This document shows positions 33,330 to 41,828 of a DNA stretch of 52,365 nucleotides, piece after piece (position 1 is the first letter of the stretch; every line of letters starts with the position of its first letter). A model generated the notes under the pieces. The model was given only the letters and a program-made list of their open reading frames with translations. It was not told the origin of the DNA and searched no databases. The stretch comes from Polynucleobacter sp. (GTDB taxonomy: Bacteria; Pseudomonadota; Gammaproteobacteria; Burkholderiales; Burkholderiaceae). The stretch covers positions 1-52,365 of the forward strand of contig JAUYRJ010000028.1 in NCBI GenBank assembly GCA_030696845.1, written 5' to 3'. A program made the position numbers and the translations under genes.

Positions 33330-33916
33330 CCCAGCAAATTAAGCGCCTCATCCTTTCGGCATTCCTGCTGATGGGCGCCCTCTTTGTTCCTTTGGCAAGC
33401 GCCGAGGGCATCAAAGTTAAATTTGTCGAGTTGGAGCGAGTGGATTCCGACTGGTTCTTAAATGCCGCATTTCAGATTGAACTTTCGCCAGGCCTTGAGG
33501 ACGCGGTACAAAAGGGCGTTGTCTTGTATTTTCAAACGGAGTTTGAGCTTAGCCGTTCTCGCTGGTATTGGTTTGATGAAAGGCCAGTATTGGCCCAGCG
33601 CCAAACACGGCTTTCGTATCAACCCCTTACCAAACAATACCGCATTGCCTCAGGTGGGTTCACCTTTACTGCCCAAACGATTTCAGAGGCGTTGCAAGTG
33701 GTTGGTAGCGTCGGCGGGTGGCGGGTGGTGGATGCGACCAGTGTGGATCCGAGTAAAACGTATTCTGCGGCCTTACGCATGGTGCTAGATTTAAGCAAGC
33801 TACCAAAACCATTTCAGGTGAATGCCTTGAATAACCGGGACTGGAATGTTTCCAGTGATTGGACGCGCTTTCCGTTCGCCCCAAGCGCACAAGCTGTGAT
33901 CAAGCGTCAGGATTGA
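33326..33916 (+). CDS. DUF4390 family secreted protein
   Basis: 196 residues. It starts with a signal peptide or anchor (MTQQIKRLILSAFLLMGALFVPLASA). The body is beta-rich, with SRSRWYWFDERP and QTRLSYQPLTKQYRI, typical of DUF4390. The function is unknown. It overlaps rsmB by 4 bases (ATGA) and precedes a NtrY-like kinase by 10 bases, a conserved betaproteobacterial order as I know it, which suggests a link to the periplasmic side of that kinase. Confidence 0.85.
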   Translation: MTQQIKRLILSAFLLMGALFVPLASAEGIKVKFVELERVDSDWFLNAAFQIELSPGLEDAVQKGVVLYFQTEFELSRSRWYWFDERPVLAQRQTRLSYQPLTKQYRIASGGFTFTAQTISEALQVVGSVGGWRVVDATSVDPSKTYSAALRMVLDLSKLPKPFQVNALNNRDWNVSSDWTRFPFAPSAQAVIKRQD

Positions 33917-33926
33917 GAGCCCATAA

Positions 33927-36236
33927 ATGAAGTGGCCCTTTTTCGAAAAGTCCATTTGGAAGCGCCGCGCGCTACCGGTAGCAACCGCAGTGACGGGTGG
34001 CTTCGCCCTGATTCTGTTGATCTTACTGTCTACTGCGACATCCAACACCGAATTTTTTGACAACTACTTTATCTGGCTCTATGCGGCAAACCTGATTGTA
34101 GGAGTCTGCCTCGTATTGGTTATTTTGATATTGGTGGTGGTAATCAGCATTCGCTGGCGTAAGGGTCGATTTGGCACGCGGCTAATTGCTAAACTCGCCA
34201 TGATTTTTGGTTTGGTGGGCGTGGTACCTGGCTTAATTCTATATGGCGTATCACTCCAATTCGTTTCGCGAAGCATTGAAACGTGGTTCGATGTGAAAGT
34301 GGAGTCGGCGCTTGAGGCGGGACTCGAATTGGGGCGCGCCACGCTCAGTACCTCATTGCAGGAGTTGCAAGACGAAGGTCGCATTATTGCGGATCAAGTT
34401 CAGCGTATTCCAAACCAGGCTAGCCCCGCAGAGCTCACACTGCTGCTTTCTCGAATGCGGGATCAGTTCGGCATTCAGGAAATTACCATTTTTAATGGCA
34501 AGCAAATGGTGGTTGCCACCGCCTCTTCTGGAGTGGCGCCAGCCATCGTGGTGGCACCAAACCAGGAAATGATGAGTCAGGCAAATAAAGTGAATGGCGC
34601 CAGCTTTGTCGAGGAGCCCCAGGGTAGCCAAGGTGCTCAGGCATATCGACTCAAAGCCGTCATACCCTTAATTAAAGAAAAGGTCGGTGGCAGCCAGGGC
34701 TTTGGTTTAAACCTCCAATATCAGCGTGAGCTTTGGTATTTGCAGTTAGTGAAGTCTGTTCCAGACGAAATCACCAAAAATACTTTAGCGGTACAAGCCG
34801 CGTACAGCGATTACCAAGAAAAAGCCCTTGGTCGAACGGGTTTACGCCAAATGTACATTGGCACCTTAACCCTCACCCTCTTTTTCGCGCTCTTTGTGGC
34901 GGTGACCTTGGCGCTCTTATTGGGGCAGCAATTGGCGCGCCCCCTACTCATGCTGTTGCGTGGCACACAAGCAGTTGCGCAGGGCGATCTCTCGCCGAAA
35001 CCCGAGCTGGATACGGGCGATGAGCTGGGCATGCTCACGCGCCAATTTAATGTGATGACCCGCCAACTCGCCGATACGCGCACTTCCTTGCAGGAATCCA
35101 AATCCTTTTTAGAGACCGTGCTCGGAAACTTGACTGCTGGTGTTTGCATTTTTGATCGGCAATTTAATTTGGTATCCAGCAACGCGGGTGCAGATGCCAT
35201 CTTGGGACATGACTTAATGGCGCTGACGGGCAAACCGCTGGCGACCATCGCAAGCCTGCATGAATTCGAGGTCGCCGTAAAAGAGGGTTTTGCAACCATG
35301 CAAATGCGAGTGGCTTCAGGGTCCGATGTTCAGACGATGACCGATGATGTCAGCGGTAAGGCAGTATCGAATGTCTGGCAAAAGCAAATTCAGCTGCATG
35401 CCAGCAATGAATATGAAAATGAATTGGGCGTAACCGTATTTGTGCGCGGTACGGAATTAGCCCCAGGACTCAAAATGATCGTTTTTGATGACATTACGGA
35501 CGTAGTCACGGCCCAGCGATCCATCGCGTGGAGCGAGGTGGCACGACGCCTTGCCCATGAAATCAAAAATCCCCTCACGCCAATTCAGCTCTCGGCAGAG
35601 CGCCTGCAACAAAAATTGGCCGGTAAAGTCAGCCCCGAGCAGGAAGAGATGATGAATCGCAGCACAGCCACCATCATTGGGCAGGTAGAGGCAATGAAGC
35701 AGATGGTGAATGATTTCCGGGATTTTGCAAAAACGCCTGCGCCGCAATTGCGTTCGGTATCGATGAATAAACTCATTCAAGAAATTCTGGGTTTATATGA
35801 GGGCAGCCCCATCGAGATTGCGCTCGACCCCGCTTGCCCGGATATTCTTGGCGACCCAACCCAGTTGCGTCAGGTGATTCACAACCTAATACAAAATGCG
35901 CAAGACTCCACCTTAGAGGGTCAACACAAATCCGCGGCGGTGAAGTTAAAAACCGAGGTAGTGCCGTATAGTCAGGCGAGTGGCGTGCTGCAAAACGCGG
36001 TTCGGTTTAGCATTAGTGACTCGGGCTTAGGATTTCCAGCTAAGATACTAGTAAGGGCATTTGAGCCGTATGTCACAACCAAGAGTAAGGGGACCGGCTT
36101 AGGTTTAGCTGTCGTGAAAAAAATTATCGATGATCACGGTGCAAAAATTGAAATTCGGAATCGGATGCAGGGAGAAAACGTGGTGGGCGCGCAAGTCTCA
36201 ATCTTATTTATGAATCTAGCGAAAGAGGCGGTTTAA
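33927..36236 (+). CDS. NtrY-like membrane sensor histidine kinase
   Basis: 769 residues. Several N-terminal membrane helices (within about 15-110) and another near 310-335 bracket an extracytoplasmic region. HAMP (about 335-390), PAS (about 400-520), a HisKA box with the phospho-His in LAHEIKNPLTPIQL near 545, and a HATPase domain with NLIQNAQDS, DSGLGFP and GTGLGLAVVKK follow. It resembles NtrY of Burkholderiales. It should phosphorylate the response regulator encoded 2 bases downstream. The signal is unknown; nitrogen is only suggested by the family name. Confidence 0.93.
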   Translation: MKWPFFEKSIWKRRALPVATAVTGGFALILLILLSTATSNTEFFDNYFIWLYAANLIVGVCLVLVILILVVVISIRWRKGRFGTRLIAKLAMIFGLVGVVPGLILYGVSLQFVSRSIETWFDVKVESALEAGLELGRATLSTSLQELQDEGRIIADQVQRIPNQASPAELTLLLSRMRDQFGIQEITIFNGKQMVVATASSGVAPAIVVAPNQEMMSQANKVNGASFVEEPQGSQGAQAYRLKAVIPLIKEKVGGSQGFGLNLQYQRELWYLQLVKSVPDEITKNTLAVQAAYSDYQEKALGRTGLRQMYIGTLTLTLFFALFVAVTLALLLGQQLARPLLMLLRGTQAVAQGDLSPKPELDTGDELGMLTRQFNVMTRQLADTRTSLQESKSFLETVLGNLTAGVCIFDRQFNLVSSNAGADAILGHDLMALTGKPLATIASLHEFEVAVKEGFATMQMRVASGSDVQTMTDDVSGKAVSNVWQKQIQLHASNEYENELGVTVFVRGTELAPGLKMIVFDDITDVVTAQRSIAWSEVARRLAHEIKNPLTPIQLSAERLQQKLAGKVSPEQEEMMNRSTATIIGQVEAMKQMVNDFRDFAKTPAPQLRSVSMNKLIQEILGLYEGSPIEIALDPACPDILGDPTQLRQVIHNLIQNAQDSTLEGQHKSAAVKLKTEVVPYSQASGVLQNAVRFSISDSGLGFPAKILVRAFEPYVTTKSKGTGLGLAVVKKIIDDHGAKIEIRNRMQGENVVGAQVSILFMNLAKEAV

Positions 36237-36238
36237 CC

Positions 36239-36943
36239 ATGGCTAGCATTTTGGTGGTGGACGATGAAATGGGCATTCGCGAGCTTCTCAATGAGATTCT
36301 CACGGATGAGGGCCATACAGTTTATGCAGCGGAAAGCGCGGTACAGGCGCGAACAGTGCGCGAGCAAATGCGACCCGACTTAGTGCTACTCGATATTTGG
36401 ATGCCGGATACCGATGGCATTACCCTGCTTAAGGAATGGTCGAATGGTGGCCACCTCACTATGCCAGTAGTGATGATGTCGGGTCATGCCACCATCGATA
36501 CTGCGGTAGAGGCCACGCGCATTGGCGCTTTGAATTTCCTTGAAAAACCCATTGCCCTGCAAAAGTTATTAAAGACAGTAAACAAAGCGCTCGAGAGTGC
36601 GCCCAAGCAGATTCCGCCAGAGGCGGAGTCAATGCCCGCAGCGGCACAAGTTGCAAAGATGCCGGCCGATCCAAAACCGGCAAGTAGCAATAATGCGCCA
36701 CCCGGCGAATATATTAGCGGCATTGCCAAAACCTATTTTGATTTGCCTTTACGCGAAGCGCGCGATCTTTTTGAAAAAGCGTACTTTGAACATCAGATGC
36801 AAATCATGGGCGGCAGCATGACCAAGATCTCGGAATACACCGGTCTTGAGCGCACCCACTTGTATCGCAAACTCAAAGCGCTGGGCATCGATACCACCAA
36901 GAGTAAGGGTGAGTCTGCTGCAGTAGAGCCCAGCAATAACTAA
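36239..36943 (+). CDS. NtrX-like response regulator without AAA+ domain
   Basis: 234 residues. The receiver domain (1-118) has DD at 8-9, phospho-acceptor Asp52 in LLDIWMPDTDG and Lys103. A Pro/Ala/Ser-rich linker (about 120-158) leads to a Fis-type helix-turn-helix (about 180-218, with ISEYTGLERTHLYRKLKALGI). NtrX/NtrC regulators normally carry a sigma54-contacting AAA+ ATPase between these parts, and here it is absent. It should therefore act as a direct DNA-binding regulator and not as a sigma54 activator. It is the cognate partner of the kinase just upstream. Confidence 0.92.
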   Translation: MASILVVDDEMGIRELLNEILTDEGHTVYAAESAVQARTVREQMRPDLVLLDIWMPDTDGITLLKEWSNGGHLTMPVVMMSGHATIDTAVEATRIGALNFLEKPIALQKLLKTVNKALESAPKQIPPEAESMPAAAQVAKMPADPKPASSNNAPPGEYISGIAKTYFDLPLREARDLFEKAYFEHQMQIMGGSMTKISEYTGLERTHLYRKLKALGIDTTKSKGESAAVEPSNN

Positions 36944-37100
36944 AGAGGGTAGTTGCAAGCAGTAAATCAACAAGCTAAAAACCCCACGGTTGTTGGCTTA
37001 TTGCGACCATGGCAAGTTGGTCATGTGATTAGCAAAAGGCGCGCACCCAATCAGCAATCGGTCTGCGCCGCACTTTTGGTTCAATGCCATACTGAGCCCT

Positions 37101-38186
37101 ATGTTGACCAATCTATTCCTTTTTATCGCTGGCCTTGCGGCCTTGTTTGTTGGTGCTAATGCGTTAGTGCATGGAGCATCAAAGTTAGCGCTTTCTCTGG
37201 GGATTTCGCCATTGGTTGTGGGATTGACGGTAGTGGCTTTCGGCACAAGCGCCCCCGAGATGGCCGTTTCTACTGGAGCGGTGATTAACGGTCAAGGCGA
37301 TATAGCCCTAGGCAATGTGCTGGGCAGCAATATTTTTAACGTGCTTTTTATTTTGGGAATTAGCGCGCTGGTCGCCCCGCTAATAGTGCATACGCAGTTG
37401 ATTCGGCAAGAGGTGCCTATTATGGTGGGTACTGTATTGCTGTTGGTTGCGCTTAGTCTTGATGGTGTTGTTGGCATGTGGGACGGCGCTTTGTTATTTG
37501 CCTTGATGATTCTGTATGTCGCGTTTTTAATCCGCCAATCCAGAAATGCGCCCAAAGAGCAAACGCACGAGTTTGACGCCTCCCTAGTTAAGGCGAAGCC
37601 CAACACGTGGGATGGACGATGGCCGGTTCAGATTGGGCTAGTCGTATTTGGATTATTGCTGTTGGTGCTTGGCTCAGACTGGCTGGTGACCGCTTCGGTT
37701 GCCTTTGCTAAGCGCTTGGGCATTAGTGATTTAGTTATTGGCTTAACCATTGTGGCTGCTGGAACTAGTATGCCTGAGGTGGCTGCATCCCTAGTGGCGG
37801 CGTTTAAAGGGGAGCGTGATATTGCTGTAGGTAATGTAGTAGGCAGCAATATTTTCAATGTGCTGGCCTGCCTTGGGTTGGGCGGCCTAGTTTCGGGAGT
37901 AGCAGGTATAGCAATCGCACCATCGATATTGACCTTCGACCTCTGGGTCTTAACCGCAGTATCGCTAGCTTGCCTACCCATTTTTTTATCCGGTAGGGAA
38001 ATAGCGCGCTGGGAGGGCGGCGTATTTTTAGTCTATTACATCGCCTATGTCAGCTATATGATTCTGTCAGCGCAAGCCCATGATGCCTTGCCCCAGTTCT
38101 CGAATGCCATGCTCAGTTTTGTGTTGCCGTTGACGATCATCACACTGGTTGTGTCGGTACTAGGCAAGAAAAATACAAGGCAGTAA
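37101..38186 (+). CDS. Calcium/sodium antiporter, CaCA family (YrbG-like)
   Basis: 361 residues, about ten membrane helices. The two alpha repeats are clear: GTSAPEMAVS...GNVLGSNIFNVLFILG in the first half and GTSMPEVAASLVA...GNVVGSNIFNVLACLG in the second, in inverted topology. The Glu in each repeat binds the cation. It exchanges Ca2+ for Na+ or H+ across the inner membrane. It follows the ntrX-like gene after 157 bases in which I see no further gene. Confidence 0.92.
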   Translation: MLTNLFLFIAGLAALFVGANALVHGASKLALSLGISPLVVGLTVVAFGTSAPEMAVSTGAVINGQGDIALGNVLGSNIFNVLFILGISALVAPLIVHTQLIRQEVPIMVGTVLLLVALSLDGVVGMWDGALLFALMILYVAFLIRQSRNAPKEQTHEFDASLVKAKPNTWDGRWPVQIGLVVFGLLLLVLGSDWLVTASVAFAKRLGISDLVIGLTIVAAGTSMPEVAASLVAAFKGERDIAVGNVVGSNIFNVLACLGLGGLVSGVAGIAIAPSILTFDLWVLTAVSLACLPIFLSGREIARWEGGVFLVYYIAYVSYMILSAQAHDALPQFSNAMLSFVLPLTIITLVVSVLGKKNTRQ

Positions 38187-38220
38187 CATCAATAAAAACC
38201 ATAAAAATGACGAGAGCGAG

Positions 38221-38394
38221 ATGAGCATCGAAAAAGAACAGAAATCCGAAACAGTGAAAACCGATACAGCGGCAATTCCGGCTGAAGAAGAGGCCTTGGC
38301 TCAGAACAAGGATAGCAAGCCCAGAAAGCCCGCACTGAGTAAACGGGAAATCATGGAAGAGATGTCGCGCGCACGATTTCCTTGGGAAGAGTAA
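38221..38394 (+). CDS. Small acidic/basic hypothetical protein
   Basis: 57 residues from an ATG preceded by GAGAGCGAG, a fair ribosome-binding site. The first 35 residues are Glu/Lys-rich and probably disordered. The C-terminal part (LSKREIMEEMSRARFPWEE) looks like a compact amphipathic helix with an aromatic end. I recognise no family. It lies 34 bases after the antiporter gene and ends 5 bases before the convergent desulfhydrase stop, filling the gap exactly, which supports its being real. Confidence 0.6.
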   Translation: MSIEKEQKSETVKTDTAAIPAEEEALAQNKDSKPRKPALSKREIMEEMSRARFPWEE

Positions 38395-38399
38395 GGTGC

Positions 38400-39413
38400 C
38401 TAGCTTGTGTAGCCCTCAAGCGAAAATACTTCGGGATAACCAAACAACGCAGCACTGCCACCGGTGTGTAAAAAAATGACTGTGTCGTCTTGGGTAAAGC
38501 GACCATGACGAACCCAGTCAATTAAGCCGGAAAGTCCTTTGCCCGTATAAACCGGATCAAATAACAGCCCTTCGGTTTGCGCTAGCATTTTCACGGCCTC
38601 AACCATGCTCTCAGTAGGTAGGCCATAGCCTGCTCCTACGTAGTTGCAATCCGCAACAACATCTTCGCGCCGCACAACCCCCTCATGCCCCAGCATCGAG
38701 GCAGTATTGCAGGCAAGGTCATAAACCATTTGCTCTTGTTTTTCTTTGGGCGCGCGCACTCCAAAGCCAATAACCTTGAGCGGGCTATTGAGTATCTTCA
38801 GGCCGGCGATAAGCCCAGCATGCGTGCCCGCACTGCCTGTTGCTAGGACTAGGTGAGTAGCCTTAAGTCCCATCTCATTTATCTGGTGGGTGATTTCCAG
38901 CGCGGCATTGACGTAACCCAAAGCCCCAATCGGGTTGGAGCCACCACCAGGAATGACATACGGTTTTTTGCCCTTGGCTTTTAATGCTTCCGCAAAGATC
39001 TCCATTTCAGCCTGCATATTTGCGCCAGCAGGGCGTGGCGCTACAGTGGCTCCATGAAGCCGGTCTAAGAGGACATTGCCATTCAGTCGATAGGCATCGT
39101 CTTTAAAACCAGTGCGGTCTTCTAGCAAAATGTGGCACGTCAATTTTAGTTTTGCGCACAGAGCCGCAGTTTGGCGGGCGTGGTTTGATTGCACTGCCCC
39201 TTGCGTAATCACGGTGTCGGCACCCTTGGCCAGGGCATCAGCAAGGAGGTATTCCAATTTGCGGGTTTTATTACCGCCCGTAGATAGTCCAGTGCAATCA
39301 TCGCGCTTGACCCATAAAGCAGGGCCGCCCAGCTTTGAAGACAGATTTACCATCGGCTCTAGCGGTGTAGGCCAGTGACCGCAGCGGATTCTGGGGTAGT
39401 GGGTAAGATCCAT
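38400..39413 (-). CDS. dcyD: D-cysteine desulfhydrase / L-cysteate sulfo-lyase family PLP enzyme
   Basis: 337 residues. The PLP lysine lies in [23 protein letters not shown] contacts substrate, and [12 protein letters not shown] and [15 protein letters not shown] bind phosphate and complete the fold. The best match I can make is E. coli DcyD, which splits D-cysteine to pyruvate, H2S and ammonia. CuyA cysteate sulfo-lyase and ACC deaminase share the fold and cannot be excluded. I chose the ATG at 39413 because GGAGG lies 5 bases upstream of it; an ATG at 39437 would add 8 residues. It is divergent from a LysR gene. Confidence 0.8.
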   Translation of the reverse strand: MDLTHYPRIRCGHWPTPLEPMVNLSSKLGGPALWVKRDDCTGLSTGGNKTRKLEYLLADALAKGADTVITQGAVQSNHARQTAALCAKLKLTCHILLEDRTGFKDDAYRLNGNVLLDRLHGATVAPRPAGANMQAEMEIFAEALKAKGKKPYVIPGGGSNPIGALGYVNAALEITHQINEMGLKATHLVLATGSAGTHAGLIAGLKILNSPLKVIGFGVRAPKEKQEQMVYDLACNTASMLGHEGVVRREDVVADCNYVGAGYGLPTESMVEAVKMLAQTEGLLFDPVYTGKGLSGLIDWVRHGRFTQDDTVIFLHTGGSAALFGYPEVFSLEGYTS

Positions 39414-39473
39414 GATGCCTCCTTCGATTCGTTTCATGCATTAAAGCAAGGTCTGTTACCCATGTCCAATGCA

Positions 39474-39488
39474 ATTATTGTGAATTAT
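39474..39488. promoter_or_regulatory. Candidate LysR operator (T-N11-A)
   Basis: ATTATTGTGAATTAT is an imperfect dyad with the T-N11-A spacing favoured by LysR-type regulators. It sits in the 118-base gap between the divergent desulfhydrase and lysR genes. The motif is weakly specific. Confidence 0.35.
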
Positions 39489-39531
39489 CATGTCCTTTTT
39501 GCATGCTGAGATGAGGCAAGAGGGTTAGCTT

Positions 39532-40440
39532 ATGGAGCTGAAATGGCTTGAGGATTACCTTGCATTGGTAGATCTGGAAAACTTCACCGCCGCAGCGGCA
39601 GCGCGCAACCTATCTCAACCCGCTTTTTCCAGGCGGATTCAGGCACTAGAGGCGTGGCTTGGGGTAGAGCTCGTGGATCGAAGTAAAAAGCCCTTTCGAT
39701 TTACTGCCGTAGCACGAGAGCATGAAGTCACCCTCAGAAACTTACTGAATACGGCATATCACGTTAAAAGCCGCATTCAATCCTCTGAGGTCGATCAGAC
39801 CAGCCTGTCGGTAGTTGCCCAGCACAGTTTGTTAGTTACCCCTTTCTTGCCACAATTTTTAGAAACCTTATCGAGCTCCATTGCCAACCTCAACTACTCC
39901 CTTGCTTCTGAAAATAGAGACGCATGTGTAGCGCTGTTTATGAAGGGGGGCGTAGACATGATGGTGATCTACGAAACCCAAAGCAGCCCCGATGTGGGCG
40001 CATCCCCCCTTTCGGTCAAAATTCCCTTATGCAGCGATGAAATGATTCTGGTTTGCACGCCCAAGATTCATCAAAAATTACACGAACCAATCGGCAGCAA
40101 AACCATGCCGCTATTGATTTATCCCAGCTCCAGTTTTTTTGGGGCGCTGATCGGTGCCGATGCATTGCCAAGGGTATTAAGAAGCATAAATGCCAACATT
40201 GCCTGTGAAAGCGCATTCTCCTTGGGGCTGAAAGAGATGGCGTTGGCATCCATGGGGGCGGCATGGGTACCGCGGTCAATTGTTGCTAATGAGATTGAGG
40301 CAGGCAGGCTAGTCACCCTAAATGAAATCAGTCCGCCAATGCGCATGGATGTTGTCGCGTACGTATCCATCGCCAGTAAGAACCCGGTCGTCGAGGAATT
40401 TATTGCAATGGCAACACTAGCCAATCAAAAAGCAGCGTAA
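39532..40440 (+). CDS. LysR-type transcriptional regulator
   Basis: 302 residues. The N-terminal winged helix (MELKWLEDYLALVDLENFTAAAAARNLSQPAFSRRIQALE pattern, about 1-65) is canonical. The effector domain (about 90-295) is a periplasmic-binding-protein fold. It is divergent from the PLP enzyme, so it likely controls that gene in response to a sulfur amino acid or sulfonate. No signal can be read from the sequence. Confidence 0.92.
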   Translation: MELKWLEDYLALVDLENFTAAAAARNLSQPAFSRRIQALEAWLGVELVDRSKKPFRFTAVAREHEVTLRNLLNTAYHVKSRIQSSEVDQTSLSVVAQHSLLVTPFLPQFLETLSSSIANLNYSLASENRDACVALFMKGGVDMMVIYETQSSPDVGASPLSVKIPLCSDEMILVCTPKIHQKLHEPIGSKTMPLLIYPSSSFFGALIGADALPRVLRSINANIACESAFSLGLKEMALASMGAAWVPRSIVANEIEAGRLVTLNEISPPMRMDVVAYVSIASKNPVVEEFIAMATLANQKAA

Positions 40441-40664
40441 TGCATTCATAGGGCACAATGAAGGCTGACAAAGGAGGCCAATACAGGAGACCAAATGAGA
40501 CAAAGTCATTGGTTATATTCGGTAGAAGAGGGTAAGCACTCAAAAGGACCGAGCCTATAGCATCGGGGCAAAAAACAACTGGTGGCAGGCGCTTAGTCAA
40601 CGTAACCCCAAATAAGGAGGGCTTACCCAGCAAAACGTAATTCAAAGGCAAAGAGAGCCTCTTT
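40441..40664. other. Non-coding stretch upstream of abiF-like locus
   Basis: No gene is supported here. A perfect 8-base inverted repeat, GGGTAAGC at 40530-40537 and GCTTACCC at 40621-40628, encloses about 83 bases. A short AAAGAG-agc-CTCTTT hairpin follows at 40650-40664, then two T, and may be a weak terminator. I cannot assign a function. Confidence 0.4.
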
Positions 40665-40693
40665 TTGAGGATCGCTTCTATTGTGTATATAGA
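40665..40693 (+). promoter_or_regulatory. Candidate promoter of the abiF-like RNA, inside a dyad
   Basis: TTGAGG (40665-40670) and TATAGA (40688-40693) are separated by 17 bases. The -10 lies in the loop of a perfect 9-base inverted repeat, CTTCTATTG at 40675-40683 and CAATAGAAG at 40699-40707, which could be an operator. Start would be near 40700. Confidence 0.45.
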
Positions 40694-40699
40694 CACCCC

Positions 40700-40786
40700 A
40701 ATAGAAGAAGGCTTTAGATATCTGTACAATACATAGCAACAACACCCCCCAAGCCTCTTAACAATGCTCACCCCGGGGGGTTTTTT
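40700..40786 (+). ncRNA. Candidate pseudoknotted antitoxin-type small RNA upstream of abiF-like gene
   Basis: About 87 bases between a promoter-like element and a T6 run. Two helices interleave. S1 pairs 40705-40714 with 40751-40759 (9 bp, one bulged A). S2 pairs C6 at 40745-40750 with G6 at 40775-40780. The 3' arm of S1 abuts the 5' arm of S2, so they could stack as an H-type pseudoknot. S2 plus T6 also acts as an intrinsic terminator. AbiF genes are reported to be stably associated with a structured RNA that neutralises the toxin. That this is such an RNA is inference from position and fold. Confidence 0.6.
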
Positions 40787-40790
40787 ATTT

Positions 40791-41690
40791 ATGAGATATC
40801 AAAAACCACCAACCTCAATTCAAGAGCAGATTGCGATCATGCAAAATCGCGGCTTAATTGTTGCTGACGAGAATTATGCAAAACAGTATCTAGAATGTAT
40901 TGGCTACTTTAGACTGGCGGGGTATGCATTGCCATTTCAGTTGAATTACAACGCCGATGGTGCCCATGTATTTTTGCCAAATACTCGCTTTGAGGATGTT
41001 GTTGATCTATATGTGTTTGATAGAAAACTTCGTCTTTTGGTTATAGATGCACTTGAGCGAATTGAGGTAGCTGTAAGAGCTACTGTTAGCCAGTTAATGA
41101 GCGAGAGAATTGGCGCACACTGGTACTTGGATAGAGCCCCATTTTTCCCCGACTTTGATTATGATGATTTCTTAGATCGCCTGAAAAAAGATATTGGACA
41201 TGACCACTCAAGAAAAGCTGTAAGGCAAATATTTATTCAACACTACTACGATAACTACACCGATCCTGCATTGCCTCCATCATGGATGGTTTTTGAAGTT
41301 CTATCGCTAGGAACTGTTTCAAAGATTTTTAAAAATCTCACTAGAGAACATCAGAAGCCGATTGCCAAAAAGTATGAGCTTGATGTTTCAATATTTGGTT
41401 CATGGCTACATGCCTTAAGCTACTTAAGGAATCTTGCGGCACACCATCAGCGTTTATGGAATAGAAGATATACGATTCGACCTGCTATTGCTAGAAAGGT
41501 TGCCAATGATCTGTCTCAACAAGATCGGTTTTATGCTCAAGCGGTAATGATTCAAGTTCTACTAAAGAAAATTTCACCTGGAACTGTTTGGGGTGCTCGT
41601 TTATTGGATTTATTTAATGAATACCCATCGATTGAGATTAAACGCATGGGATTTCCCGAAAATTGGAATACACGAGATATTTGGCAATAA
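40791..41690 (+). CDS. Abi_2 / AbiF-like HEPN family abortive-infection protein
   Basis: 299 residues. The HEPN RNase signature R-X4-H is present as RNLAAH (Arg213, His218) inside LRNLAAHHQRLWNRR, the hallmark of Abi_2/AbiD/AbiF proteins. The N-terminal YxxxxGYFRLxGYALPF and YVFDRKLRLLVIDALERIE segments also fit. The family acts as RNA-cleaving toxins in phage defence, and AbiF is the proposed ancestor of Cas13. I chose the ATG at 40791: an in-frame upstream ATG at 40764 lies inside the terminator stem. The ATG is 4 bases after the T-run, and G6, the only SD-like sequence, is locked in that stem. Codon use is more AT-rich than in neighbours, suggesting transfer. Confidence 0.88.
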   Translation: MRYQKPPTSIQEQIAIMQNRGLIVADENYAKQYLECIGYFRLAGYALPFQLNYNADGAHVFLPNTRFEDVVDLYVFDRKLRLLVIDALERIEVAVRATVSQLMSERIGAHWYLDRAPFFPDFDYDDFLDRLKKDIGHDHSRKAVRQIFIQHYYDNYTDPALPPSWMVFEVLSLGTVSKIFKNLTREHQKPIAKKYELDVSIFGSWLHALSYLRNLAAHHQRLWNRRYTIRPAIARKVANDLSQQDRFYAQAVMIQVLLKKISPGTVWGARLLDLFNEYPSIEIKRMGFPENWNTRDIWQ

Positions 41691-41828
41691 CTTGTCTGAG
41701 TAGCAGACACCGTCCCGCTGGATCTCCCATCCCCACCCCTACAGGATTTCCCTATAAATCAACAGAGTTAGCTACAGTTGAGGGCATTTTTAGTGGCTTA
41801 AAACAGTTCCGCTATAATCTCAGATCTT

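Noticed and set aside
40501-40628. Integron attC-like site in the lysR-abi gap
   Set aside because: An inverted repeat with GTTAxxx-like pieces was considered, but the core GTTRRRY/RYYYAAC pair and inner boxes do not line up.
40400-40771. 123-residue minus-strand open frame across the lysR-abi gap
   Set aside because: It runs over the candidate RNA and the 3' end of lysR, has no domain, and its start lies in the terminator.
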